Positions 33,801 to 35,149 of a DNA stretch of 64,000 nucleotides are shown piece after piece. The position numbers and the translations under genes were made by a program. The notes under the pieces were generated by a model that made no database searches, was not told where the DNA came from, and saw nothing but the letters and a program-made list of their open reading frames with translations. Origin of the DNA: Macrostomum hystrix (Eukaryota; Platyhelminthes; Macrostomidae); the NCBI GenBank assembly GCA_950097015.1, contig CATNEN010000029.1:3615501-3679500 (forward strand), in the 5' to 3' direction. Each line of letters opens with the position of its first letter. Position 1 is the stretch's first letter.

Positions 33801-35149
33801 TAGAATAGTAAATCGAGTTTCTTCAAAATCAGGTACTCATTTTACACGCCAAAGCATAACGTCCTTTTAATATTTAATTAATTCTATGCATTTTACTATG
33901 ATGAAGCTTGATTCCAAGTATCGACCCTAAAAATCTGGTCCTCAAGATATGTGTCGCGGTGCAGCCCACAAGAGGGACTCACTGCTCGGTGTGTTGGCCG
34001 GGAGCTGGCACAGGAAGAAAAGACCTGCAGAACAGCTTCGCAGGTACAGACGACCAAGATCCAGGCTGTACAGCGCGCAGTCCAGTCCATCTCCCTCGGT
34101 CAGGCCGAGGTAGAACAGATCGTCAGGCACCTGATTGCCTTCTGAGTCAAAGAACTTGCCGAGCGAGGCGTTGCGAGTGACACCAACCCACAGTTCATAG
34201 TTGAGCCACTCGAGATGGTCAAAGATTGCCAGGTCTTGCCTCGTCCTCGGCGCGTAAAGAGTCCCAGATTTTCCAGCGTAGCTGTTGCTGGCACAAAAGC
34301 TAGCAGCTGTTGGTTGCGTGTAGCTGGTCGTGAAGAGGCGGATGCAGCGGTCGAAGTACTGCGTCCACGGAGTTGGACAGACTGAATTGTTTGATAAAAA
34401 TTGCTAACGCGTAATTTTTGTGAATTTTCAGTTCATCAATTGGTCTGATCAAGACTGGCGACCTCATAGTCATAAAGTCTAGTTCTAATGTCCCTCTACC
34501 ACATTTTTATGTGTTGCGCACTACGGCAAACAGTTCTACAATCTGGGCCTTTCGTGGTTTCCGTCTAGCCATCCCCAGTTCGCCCGGCGCGGCTGGGATG
34601 CTGCAAAGATCCACTGACTTCCTCACGCACCGATTACCTTTCTGTGAGTGCCTGTTTTACCGGGTCTTAGTTTTTAACTTCACGTCGCCTCATAATTTTA
34701 TTTTGTTCTAGTTCTTAGACGCTGAAGTAATGTAAATGTCTTTATTATTGTGTAAAATTTAAAGCCGCTTGCTCCGAGACTGGCGTACTCGGAGTGTGGG
34801 GATGAATCCTCCGTCGCCTCGGCGCCGCTGTGCAGGTGGGCATCGCACCGAGTCGGTGTACTCAGCGGGCAAGCTTCTTCCTGTTGGCTGATTAAAACTT
34901 TTTATCCACATCTTTTTGTTTTATCTTCAGTATAAATGTAATTCTCCCTACAAATATTATCTGAAGAATATTTCTATGCTTTAGCTATCCTAATCGGTAT
35001 ACATTTGGTAATACAATTAGCATTAAAATGTTTTGCTCGAATTTAAAATACAATATCTAGGTGCACTCACAGTATCGTGTCTGCGTCACTGGAGGTACAG
35101 TCCAGAAGACTAGGCTGATTATCAATAATTGCAGAGCGGCGGAACGCAT
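1..35149 (-). CDS. Gene A: giant polycystin-1-like receptor, N-terminal ectodomain (5' complete, 3' end beyond window)
   Basis: Seventy-nine GT/AG-bounded exons on the minus strand, about 16.9 kb of coding sequence, run from a signal-peptide exon at 35071-35149 to a fibrinogen-like exon cut by the window edge. Domains read, in order: signal peptide, then five units each headed by a C-type lectin domain and filled with kringle, FTP/F5-8C discoidin and LamG-like modules. All would be extracellular. The polycystin assignment rests on gene B, which is near-identical over the last 16 kb and continues into REJ, PLAT and channel domains. The matching half of gene A should lie left of position 1 (inference). 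Two exons (1922-2159 and 14471-14882) carry single-base frameshifts that are absent from gene B. Exon ends were placed by eye from splice motifs and homology, so individual boundaries may be off by a few bases. Confidence 0.8.
489..753 (-). other. Intron between FReD and F5/8C exons
   Basis: AT-rich intron with no coding signal. It aligns with 50079-50353 in gene B but differs there by substitutions and a short inverted-repeat insertion near 50131-50155. The two copies are therefore genuinely diverged here, not one sequence placed twice. Confidence 0.6.
754..1465 (-). CDS. Unit 5 F5/8C discoidin domain, three exons
   Basis: Exons 1317-1465, 993-1160 and 754-904, read right to left, join into one discoidin-type domain. 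The first has a Cys start, a DPNNSIPFSFASGN segment and WSGDW. The second has the REYTGFDLEYSD block typical of the middle of F5/8C domains. The third ends in MKFDVFGCPVN, the usual last strand and closing Cys. Such domains commonly bind lipids or glycans. Gene B carries the same three exons at 50354-50504, 50594-50761 and 50916-51064 with nearly the same protein. Confidence 0.75.
1551..1832 (-). CDS. Unit 5 unassigned module X1
   Basis: One exon of 94 codons between the CTLD and the F5/8C exons. It begins near KKMSRQCDNMLYNVYFDS and has a conserved pattern of cysteines (QCDNM, KYCQSNKEIC, EQICR). I do not recognise the fold. Exons of similar length follow the CTLD in units 2 and 3 and the CTLD-FTP pair in unit 4, so this is a recurring linker-like module of this gene. 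The gene B equivalent is 51149-51430. Confidence 0.5.
1922..2498 (-). CDS. Unit 5 C-type lectin domain (CTLD5), two exons
   Basis: Exons 2306-2498 and 1922-2159. The first opens with CPKNFYYYNGRCVHYYTDY and contains REIARQYCANM, the usual first two CTLD cysteine blocks. The second has the NYMVHIGVVKN strand, a W-KNW-F segment and a final CTSAFVVCEV, which gives the last disulphide. The acidic carbohydrate site (EPN/QPD then WND) is not preserved in recognisable form, so sugar binding by the classical calcium route is doubtful. In gene A a base is missing near 2072 relative to gene B, which shifts the frame inside the second exon. Gene B (51520-51758) is open there, but its first exon (51905-52096) is shifted instead. 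Confidence 0.75.
2662..3096 (-). CDS. Unit 4 terminal discoidin-like domain, two exons
   Basis: Exons 2882-3096 and 2662-2797. The first starts CPVISFTRMIESGASLS and holds the RNEYRFVLDNVHHLSNVS segment. The second reads NTDIWLNRTVTAGQIVVRKLF and ends in a CASVGLSFYGREADG strand. Position, length and the closing strand match the domain that precedes each CTLD in other units (for example 27539-28097). F5/8C-like is my best call; another beta-sandwich is possible. Confidence 0.55.
2821..2850. repeat. Perfect short inverted repeat in an intron
   Basis: The 12-base arms CATTCCATAATT and AATTATGGAATG flank a 6-base loop. The gene B copy (52845-52874) keeps both arms and changes only the loop. It lies just upstream of an acceptor site in gene orientation. 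It may be only an AT-rich palindrome. Confidence 0.6.
3183..3815 (-). CDS. Unit 4 F5/8C end fused in one exon to the next beta-sandwich domain
   Basis: A 633-base exon. Its first part completes the F5/8C domain begun at 4931-5157 (AAFLRIYSLANTGRSAGKLE, then VFGC). Without an intron it runs into a second domain with VVTSINLNWGTDISYDGVYY and ITFEIPQRVFAVVTAGGSSY, and a closing LGFLGFPEG strand that again looks discoidin-like. The donor lies at 3181-3182. In gene B the same exon is truncated at its 5' end by the 2.3 kb deletion junction near 53825 and has extra indels. Confidence 0.65.
3816..4930 (-). other. 1.1 kb intron, low-complexity
   Basis: No exon found. It holds a nine-base tandem ATATTGGAT run near 4141-4175, a GC-richer patch at 4530-4700 with a plus-strand ORF of hydrophobic, Cys-rich junk composition, and a (GT)n tract near 4741-4756. 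It is absent from gene B because it lies inside the copy B deletion. Confidence 0.5.
4931..5157 (-). CDS. Unit 4 F5/8C discoidin domain, first half
   Basis: This exon encodes a typical F5/8C front half: GSWRAASTDLDEWLQLSFS, then the RRVRAESVTIGS strand and RYVLEYSDDSLYWYRYS, the leYSdD block of discoidin domains. It splices to 3815. The whole exon is missing from gene B. Confidence 0.75.
5158..5724 (-). other. Intron without recognisable content
   Basis: AT-rich. I see no exon, repeat or RNA gene. It is deleted from copy B. Confidence 0.5.
5725..6291 (-). CDS. Unit 4 Cys-rich plus kringle-like exon
   Basis: A 567-base exon starting DCLSLPSRCPGYFERRLN. Its front half is rich in aromatic residues and Cys (SDCYALVNGQAGDSWLRCF, MWICCDATF). 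The back half ends with DANNYCRMP, CPNS and YYFC, the last disulphide region of a kringle. The canonical Y-G-N-T-SG-x-C-x-W kringle start is not clear, so the domain is degenerate or a related Cys-rich fold. In gene B only about the first quarter survives (53870-54010), heavily gapped. Confidence 0.6.
6612..7350 (-). CDS. Unit 4 LamG-like (concanavalin-type) domain, two exons
   Basis: Exons 6816-7350 and 6612-6733. The first reads KYRVGFWPLVQETQANDIQ, SGPTFRTNGALFLLGNSNS, LEVPASGALEMDGNEYTVCF and FWHYFCLAVTRSPAQLVVI, the pattern of LamG-3/pentraxin-like jelly rolls. The second supplies a final strand. Gene B carries the same exons at 54497-55028 and 54293-54414, but the long one has several frame-breaking indels there. 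Confidence 0.7.
7452..7934 (-). CDS. Unit 4 modules X1 and X2
   Basis: Exon 7668-7934 (X1, 89 codons) has QARKVYVKRMMYYDNNYYM and FHELAPTCKSVF. Exon 7452-7574 (X2) opens TTCDLQLVNGVPGLLTTNV. X2 is clearly the same short module as in units 1 to 3, where it reads PLL-GIPG-L. It resembles the Cys-led N-terminal strand of an F5/8C domain. I cannot assign a function. Confidence 0.5.
8031..9128 (-). CDS. Unit 4 C-type lectin domain (CTLD4) followed by an FTP discoidin
   Basis: Exons 8918-9128, 8355-8873 and 8031-8244. The first has CPFGFFRHKDSCYWVPYG and MLAKEICESMHW. The second continues the CTLD (KFVHIDGQYN, TGQWQWWDGS, KECLMMDLDMGGTW, AYQFICEV) and, in the same exon, starts a fucolectin-type discoidin domain with SATAANDGDFARNTASKMFS and WWRVDMLSVQYVTEVWIY. 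The third ends GRYVILRRERLSCCFSFAEV. Such FTP domains usually bind fucose; the histidine and arginines for that were not verified. Lectin and FTP sharing one exon is unlike the other units. Confidence 0.75.
9129..9799 (-). other. Intron, 0.67 kb, unassigned
   Basis: No coding signal. The whole block is well conserved with 56820-57492 in copy B. It contains scattered short CTCC/GGAG motifs but no repeat family I recognise. Confidence 0.5.
9800..10293 (-). CDS. Unit 3 terminal discoidin-like domain, two exons
   Basis: Exons 10100-10293 and 9800-9932. The sequence begins CDLIDSNQATLSNPS, runs through PIKFILQFRHMRTWEFVNFT and ends VRVVFITSPTTVASFLFRGC. This is the same end module that precedes CTLDs in units 1, 2 and 4. 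F5/8C-like by its closing GC strand. In gene B (57793-57985 and 57493-57625) the first exon has small indels. Confidence 0.55.
10395..11108 (-). CDS. Unit 3 F5/8C discoidin domain, three exons
   Basis: Exons 10923-11108, 10626-10813 and 10395-10539 give the clearest F5/8C domain of the gene: NPIGMEDGIIELNQL at the front (family pattern LGMEDGxIxDxQI), TILGFVIQGSS and RSFKIFYGDD in the middle, and AKIIQFRPVDFYTRRVAKFE with ILGYPDG at the end. In gene B, one base is missing near 58755 in the first exon. Confidence 0.85.
11116..11184. repeat. Source (or partner) of an inverted intronic repeat
   Basis: This 69-base intron segment is found again, inverted and with one extra base, at 13721-13790. 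See the patchwork insertion entry. Confidence 0.85.
11195..11483 (-). CDS. Unit 3 discoidin C-terminal half, two exons
   Basis: Exons 11350-11483 (YEELDFAEIFVSNSSSITHS and GYLREHVWTVDTDK) and 11195-11285 (RKLSDYRRRLSFAEFEAYGF). The LSFAEFEAYG strand is the FTP/F5-8C closing motif seen also in units 1 and 2. The kringle exon 12259-12552 lies between these and the FTP front half at 13348-13584, so a kringle appears to sit inside what is one FTP in other units. Confidence 0.6.
11484..12258 (-). other. Intron, 0.77 kb, unassigned
   Basis: AT-rich with no exon or repeat recognised. It is retained in copy B at 59171-59944 with a few single-base indels. Confidence 0.5.
12259..12552 (-). CDS. Unit 3 canonical kringle domain
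   Basis: One exon holds a nearly complete kringle: CGDAASRIGYFGRQNVTSSG, YTCQNWGSNSP, VNYCRNCDATNRFWCYTTNP and TLDTCQIFAC. These give the six kringle cysteines and the YxGxxNxTxSGxxCQxW and NYCRN-WCYT hallmarks. It is the best-preserved kringle of the ectodomain. In gene B (59945-60240) one inserted C near 60227 and an extra base near 60052 break the frame. Confidence 0.9.
12742..12775. repeat. (TTTAAC)n short tandem repeat
   Basis: Four imperfect hexamer units in an intron, also present near 60428-60460. Confidence 0.7.
12819..12845 (+). repeat. 27-base direct repeat, copy 1
   Basis: Identical to 13658-13684. The two copies flank the SINE at 12863-13263. Confidence 0.85.
12862..13263 (-). 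mobile_element. tRNA-derived SINE (family 1) with (TTA)n tail
   Basis: Read on the minus strand, a tRNA-like head begins at about 13262 with an A-box-like TAGCTCAGTCAGTAAGG (13241-13257) and a B-box-like GGGTTCGACTCCC (13202-13214). An unrelated body of about 300 bases follows, ending in a TTA microsatellite. The flanks CCTTTTTAAGT (left) and CCTTTTTTAAGT (right) look like a target-site duplication. The same insertion is at the same exon-relative site in copy B (60550-60963), so it predates the gene duplication. Copy B keeps about 13 bases more in the body. Confidence 0.85.
13348..13584 (-). CDS. Unit 3 FTP-type discoidin, front half
   Basis: This exon encodes SILPYLVSSFKYRYFSSYGS, GNDGNAYMFFGYGQSF and YHYWLIDFAYPTVIKRIRVV. 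The DG-N and W-IDF/L-I blocks match the fucolectin/FTP pattern, and the same half is seen at 29700-29945 and 21050-21283. It is intact in both copies (61047-61283 in gene B). Confidence 0.7.
13658..13824. repeat. Patchwork insertion of three locus-derived fragments in an intron
   Basis: Three adjacent patches each match another part of the same locus. Positions 13658-13684 equal 12819-12845 in direct orientation. Positions 13721-13790 equal 11116-11184 inverted. Positions 13797-13824 equal 15986-16013, a piece of the coding exon 15851-16087. The arrangement is repeated in copy B at about 61357-61524. It looks like template-switch filler DNA. Confidence 0.8.
13853..14376 (-). CDS. Unit 3 F5/8C discoidin after the LamG domain, two exons
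   Basis: Exon 14224-14376 reads FDKFVRLQWITLQGGPGISV and SYYVYYSEDARYW. Exon 13853 to about 14020 reads AASLRFLPDLLALALRVFP and ends EMKLQLYGCPYG, a clear F5/8C end. The reading phases I infer for the two exons do not join cleanly, so either the acceptor near 14020 is misplaced or one base is missing in both copies. In gene B an extra C near 62046 additionally shifts the first exon. Confidence 0.65.
14471..15744 (-). CDS. Unit 3 LamG-like domain, two exons
   Basis: Exon 15578-15744 (VDLRVGWMPDETISTALE, TFNLLIRNRLAKIWF) and exon 14471-14882 (VRYAGAQVENKDYSVNNPT, NSTLNLSAMHNTQDFANVC, TSFFTYFNGQLIGQSTDS). The pattern suits a concanavalin-like domain such as LamG. In gene A an extra T near 14691 breaks the frame. 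Gene B (62172-62582) reads straight through 135 codons, so the break is either an error or a gene A lesion. Confidence 0.65.
14883..15577 (-). other. Intron with two adjacent hairpin-forming palindromes
   Basis: No exon seen. Positions 15124-15147 form an AACTTTAGAAA/TTTCTAAAGTT palindrome, followed at 15151-15178 by a TTTCCACAC/GTGTGGAAA stem. Both are identical in copy B near 62825-62878. Confidence 0.5.
15851..16516 (-). CDS. Unit 3 FTP-type discoidin after the kringle, two exons
   Basis: Exon 16292-16516 begins HYYRPNTGLLQGHNAAL and has FVDATEFYFVLVDLKLL. Exon 15851-16087 has SSYDSSLGERAFLSWPVCDT and GRYLVLTKPADFGFFRVDQI. Equivalent exon pairs occur in unit 1 (31562-32118) and unit 2 (23663-24214), with the shared S-SWN-SL-AF-W-C pattern in the second exon. 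Confidence 0.7.
16517..17438 (-). other. Intron, 0.9 kb, unassigned
   Basis: No coding signal. Its right part lies beyond what the window shows of copy B. A plus-strand ORF at 16842-17066 has no recognisable domain. Confidence 0.5.
17439..17737 (-). CDS. Unit 3 kringle-like module after X2, two exons
   Basis: Exon 17603-17737 reads CVFSRGDSDFFLHDLNVTRD then GIACAAWTS, the kringle N-T-xG-x-C-x-W block. Exon 17439-17510 gives a short tail (YRYAIKSQAGREYALIQVA) that lacks the expected closing cysteines. The kringle is therefore degenerate. Compare the fuller version at 12259-12552. Confidence 0.55.
17814..18320 (-). CDS. Unit 3 modules X1 and X2
   Basis: X1 is exon 18045-18320 (92 codons; CNKGPLVYYMHPSMCSGCN, a THN/AHNDV stretch and a FPCVDH end). 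X2 is exon 17814-17936, reading ACMQPLLPGIPGILTASLSG and ending NKPEDAIVGNAVRTR. X2 closely resembles 32582-32710 and 25374-25496. Function unknown; see the finding on this module. Confidence 0.5.
18428..18940 (-). CDS. Unit 3 C-type lectin domain (CTLD3)
   Basis: Read from exon 18725-19029 (back part) and exon 18428-18639. It starts ECPDGFTPHFDVCVRI, has AAQSHCSQTY and RGTLFMPKDAMKMNYILGR, then MHIGVRRNSSTGNWEWFDGD, SDGSWAAEKAG and VSLYFVCEV. The fold signature is good. The penultimate cysteine of the second disulphide is not obvious, so the second loop may lack its bridge. Confidence 0.75.
18941..19328 (-). CDS. Unit 2 terminal discoidin-like domain
   Basis: Exon 19129-19328 (EEYMNKTMVDGSTLRVSFKY, KTTDLLRFYLSFEELAGEDE) and the front of exon 18725-19029 (NQSLYFPQVLQPLKLTFHIV). 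It is the equivalent of 9800-10293 and 27539-28097. Because the last strands share an exon with the start of CTLD3, the unit boundary falls inside an exon. Confidence 0.5.
19400..20205 (-). CDS. Unit 2 F5/8C discoidin domain, two exons
   Basis: Exon 19843-20205 (121 codons) has VYFPCVYTITGFIVQGSSMY and RFTSLRILYAYEKRQDMLN. Exon 19400-19550 has PFQAQIVRVDTQSSIGRTAI ending FDFLGFPND. The IVQGS and LRILYA blocks are the core of F5/8C domains. It is parallel to 28185-28775 in unit 1. Confidence 0.75.
20206..20617 (-). other. Intron, AT-rich
   Basis: No coding, RNA or repeat signal recognised. Confidence 0.4.
20618..21283 (-). CDS. Unit 2 FTP-type discoidin, three exons
   Basis: Exon 21050-21283 (QAVRSSGVTSYSERGVIDQN, YIAIDLVFPRYIDKVYVWAQ), exon 20833-20969 (NSTFVGSSGTVVGSVGNEVV) and exon 20618-20705 (SARYVGVASYSG, ICEIEVYGYPL). 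The ID-L, I-V and ARY...EIEVYG blocks fit the FTP/F5-8C family. The order matches 28889-29945 in unit 1. Confidence 0.7.
21480..22195 (+). mobile_element. Retroelement remnant with a SAP-domain gag-like fragment
   Basis: A GC-richer plus-strand island inside an AT-rich intron. From about 21680 it reads TARELRRLLDQQGLSKAGK and, after a one-base shift in an A-run near 21736, AILLERLRLARRYD. Together these form a SAP-type helix-extension-helix motif, as found at the N terminus of gag-like proteins of some LTR retroelements. A charged stretch (AAERRIRLLELKRKSG) follows. No reverse transcriptase, integrase or LTR pair is visible, so this is a decayed 5' fragment. A host SAP protein pseudogene is the alternative. 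Confidence 0.5.
22297..22874 (-). CDS. Unit 2 F5/8C discoidin after the LamG domain, three exons
   Basis: Exon 22795-22874 (RYLGFWSPPTVSGISG), exon 22526-22675 (DFVTVYVISIQAGSSRFDN, VQLTYSSDRFAYTAYTH) and exon 22297-22441 (GDMVSSYRLVPEIHAVTYRV, IRWMLYGC). This is a full F5/8C pattern: GFW start, ltYSsD middle, lyGC end. Confidence 0.75.
22983..23586 (-). CDS. Unit 2 LamG-like domain, two exons
   Basis: Exon 23417-23586 (LAKIYRLPKSLVATAIQTG, TFYVRLNSAGLQLLFSAYYT) and exon 22983-23328 (YEFNLNANGTALWLAAAAIR, EYLPLTVTWSECDSHNCSVF, DIGYGVVMASDSINFTSVSY). The length and the order after an FTP match LamG-like exons 30829-31446 and 14471-15744. Sequence similarity to named LamG families is weak. Confidence 0.55.
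23663..24214 (-). CDS. Unit 2 FTP-type discoidin after the kringle, two exons
   Basis: Exon 23993-24214 (HYYHPPAGN-like start, NHGFYVNTGAVSV, WWLLLDLKLQYRFYSMRVDP) and exon 23663-23908 (SFRTSNSWNRSLGDLAFES, FITCNTPQTARYLVLVSPVN, ARMDINYINVMGDE). It is the same module as 31562-32118 and 15851-16516. Confidence 0.7.
24312..24626 (-). CDS. Unit 2 kringle-like module, two exons
   Basis: Exon 24486-24626 (VQCALSRADYQFYDSPWSVT then EQGYACANWATYLS, NNSCLEC) and exon 24312-24392 (GRYSTCYDQGGYQRDCFDL, QKAYC). The GYACANW and closing C-C pattern suggest a kringle; intermediate hallmarks are weak. The intron position after the first half equals that of the unit 1 and 3 kringles. Confidence 0.6.
24627..25373 (-). 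other. Intron, 0.75 kb, unassigned
   Basis: A plus-strand ORF at 24771-25025 is charged and low in complexity and has no recognisable domain. No exon was found on the gene strand. Confidence 0.4.
25374..25846 (-). CDS. Unit 2 modules X1 and X2
   Basis: X1 is exon 25580-25846 (89 codons; TVVINTFYINGVGSEDDNLQ, MHELLSLWALDDSFKYIPAL, KYSVFQRTQVDN). X2 is exon 25374-25496 (CLEPLLYPEQGVLGVFINAS, GPERAFLGSVMSREG). X2 aligns by eye with the PLL-GIPG-L modules of units 1 and 3. Confidence 0.5.
25847..26427 (-). other. Intron, 0.58 kb, unassigned
   Basis: A GC-richer patch at 25880-26110 may be an old repeat. I cannot assign it to a family. Confidence 0.4.
26428..27131 (-). CDS. Unit 2 C-type lectin domain (CTLD2), two exons
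   Basis: Exon 26960-27131 reads ECPGGWRPLYNICLRIVPSA, NTSLQYCQSRNWNGRNGTLF and MPKTAVLRNFGHMR. Exon 26428-26635 reads MQFHVGAYRNASTGRWFWLD, EIEQGAFYMGQPQSSPCAYL and CTESLFPLCQIPKKI. All four core CTLD cysteines are present. A GQPQSSPC stretch sits where the calcium-site QPD/EPN loop lies, but it has no acidic residue, so classical calcium-dependent sugar binding is not supported. Confidence 0.85.
27165..27431 (-). mobile_element. tRNA-derived SINE (family 3)
   Basis: On the minus strand, the A-box-like TGGCAGAGCGGTGAACGC (27400-27417) and B-box-like CCTGAGCTCGATTAC (27363-27377) are correctly spaced near a 5' end at about 27431. A GC-rich body runs down to about 27170. The head resembles class II (Leu/Ser) tRNAs. 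No clear tail or target duplication was seen. It sits in the intron between units 1 and 2. Confidence 0.6.
27539..28097 (-). CDS. Unit 1 terminal discoidin-like domain, two exons
   Basis: Exon 27883-28097 (SSSRYTIEKLTTDEEQIIRV, IFYLTSIRVANLNPTDGFYM, MTYRVTENG) and exon 27539-27674 (EDFLMPVIIMPTSVELHFGA, ADVVNLRGIQNN). Position and size fit the end module of each unit. It is directly followed, across the SINE-bearing intron, by CTLD2. Confidence 0.5.
28185..28775 (-). CDS. Unit 1 F5/8C discoidin domain, two exons
   Basis: Exon 28420-28775 (QVPMGLGEYVHFEWMVAG, VRFYFPINMTVTGTIVQGSG, NVNSYRLRYSLYNDFRRMQD) and exon 28185-28338 (PINSQLLEIVMTANSWALSW, KVEILGYPTAT). The IVQGSG, SYRLRYS and EILGY blocks are F5/8C hallmarks. 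Confidence 0.8.
28889..29945 (-). CDS. Unit 1 FTP-type discoidin, three exons
   Basis: Exon 29700-29945 (QLSSLYSSTYPGYRATDGL, LLRWAYVDMMVPRNFSYVVV, YTRNAGDER), exon 29058-29218 and exon 28889-28976 (TARYLTVRKDDGVSEYLSIA then EIEVFG). It has the family pattern QSSxY, A-DG, W-vD, yxR-D and ARYl...aEvevfG. This is the best FTP match of the gene. Confidence 0.8.
29219..29699 (-). other. Intron, AT-rich
   Basis: Homopolymer-rich; nothing recognised. Confidence 0.4.
29946..30314 (-). other. Intron, AT-rich
   Basis: No coding or repeat signal recognised. Confidence 0.4.
30315..30752 (-). CDS. Unit 1 F5/8C discoidin after the LamG domain, two exons
   Basis: Exon 30688-30752 (SINAGFWQPTFFYGDNQDW) and exon 30315-30618 (AVYTDRLWSADLITWQPLDL, RYSNFISMKPPKLLLGMRHV, QLKFMLYGKIAE). 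The GFW start and FMLYG end match 22297-22874 and the equivalent domain in unit 3. Confidence 0.65.
30829..31446 (-). CDS. Unit 1 LamG-like domain, two exons
   Basis: Exon 31277-31446 (INQIPKSMESDLQLNRNVT, FSTLIRDTHADFFLTAGTAY) and exon 30829-31201 (RIRFRLTGDSAANVLWISNG, FDFHDLSFRFQYNSTADENL, TIEVYIDSTLVGVF). Alternating strands and position support a concanavalin-like fold. No catalytic or calcium residues are assignable. Confidence 0.6.
31562..32118 (-). CDS. Unit 1 FTP-type discoidin after the kringle, two exons
   Basis: Exon 31882-32118 (SMFAEFFMNKKVKIPYTFVY, NIYYLLIDLKTPTLVTLIIP) and exon 31562-31795 (WTGVSNTWNSSLDEAAFDGW, ISRYVVLTRRKSCGFHTVDH, VKIYGD). It shares the SN-SWN-SL-AF-W-C and RYVVLT blocks with units 2 and 3. 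Confidence 0.75.
32209..32493 (-). CDS. Unit 1 kringle-like domain, two exons
   Basis: Exon 32377-32493 (CKWYREYYGDLDVNQNGEAC, IPYSAWPATTSKCRTC) and exon 32209-32274 (TSITCVNSAVSRIACEVPDC). The YxGD-x-NxG-xC start and C-E-V-x-x-C end fit a kringle, though the central NYCR-WCY segment is short. The intron falls at the same relative site as in units 2 and 3. Confidence 0.65.
32582..33787 (-). CDS. Unit 1 modules X1 and X2
   Basis: X1 is split here over exons 33618-33787 (YCSPSFLTTSINIDIPGDDD, NTYFTLYYFFPLQNQNSYSD) and 33226-33343 (GCDSITRDYYYYWRTSGSAF, SWRSLEYVCM). X2 is exon 32582-32710 (EDERIPLLFGIPGKLNVSFS, NYARPEYVLINNIFRTG). X2 shares PLL-GIPG-L and the PE-x-x-x-x-N-x-x-RT ending with 17814-17936. 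I do not recognise the family. Confidence 0.5.
32711..33225 (-). other. Intron, AT-rich
   Basis: Nothing recognised. Confidence 0.4.
33983..34381 (-). CDS. Unit 1 C-type lectin domain (CTLD1), single exon
   Basis: A 399-base exon encodes the entire CTLD: CPTPWTQYFDRCIRLFTTSY, AASFCASNSYAGKSGTLYAP, FDHLEWLNYELWVGVTRNAS, GKFFDSEGNQVPDDLFYLGL, GDGLDCALYSLDLGRLYLRS and CSAGLFFLCQLPA. All expected cysteines and the WVGV core strand are present. It joins in frame (phase 1) to the signal peptide exon, so it is the first domain of the mature protein. The other CTLDs are split over two exons. Confidence 0.9.
34382..35070 (-). other. First intron of gene A
   Basis: It contains a GC-rich, hairpin-prone stretch at 34765-34880 flanked by AT-rich DNA. 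No protein or RNA gene was recognised. Confidence 0.5.
35071..35149 (-). CDS. Gene A first coding exon: signal peptide
   Basis: An ATG at 35147-35149 (minus strand) opens 26 codons plus one base: MRSAALQLLIISLVFWTVPP then VTQTRY. This is a basic N-region, a hydrophobic core and a small polar end, so a secretory signal peptide. A consensus donor (GTGAGT) follows at 35070-35065. Its phase joins the next exon to give FCPTPWTQYF, the start of CTLD1. I chose this ATG because it is the only one giving a signal sequence that splices in frame to the lectin. The equivalent exon of gene B must lie beyond the right edge. Confidence 0.8.

Noticed and set aside
33908-34180. Plus-strand 90-codon ORF
   Set aside because: Antisense shadow of the CTLD1 exon.
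34846-34858. CACCGAGTCGGTG hairpin resembling the end of a Cas9 tracrRNA/guide scaffold
   Set aside because: A 13-base palindrome in a GC-rich intron patch; no other scaffold parts, repeats or cas genes, and the context is an animal gene.
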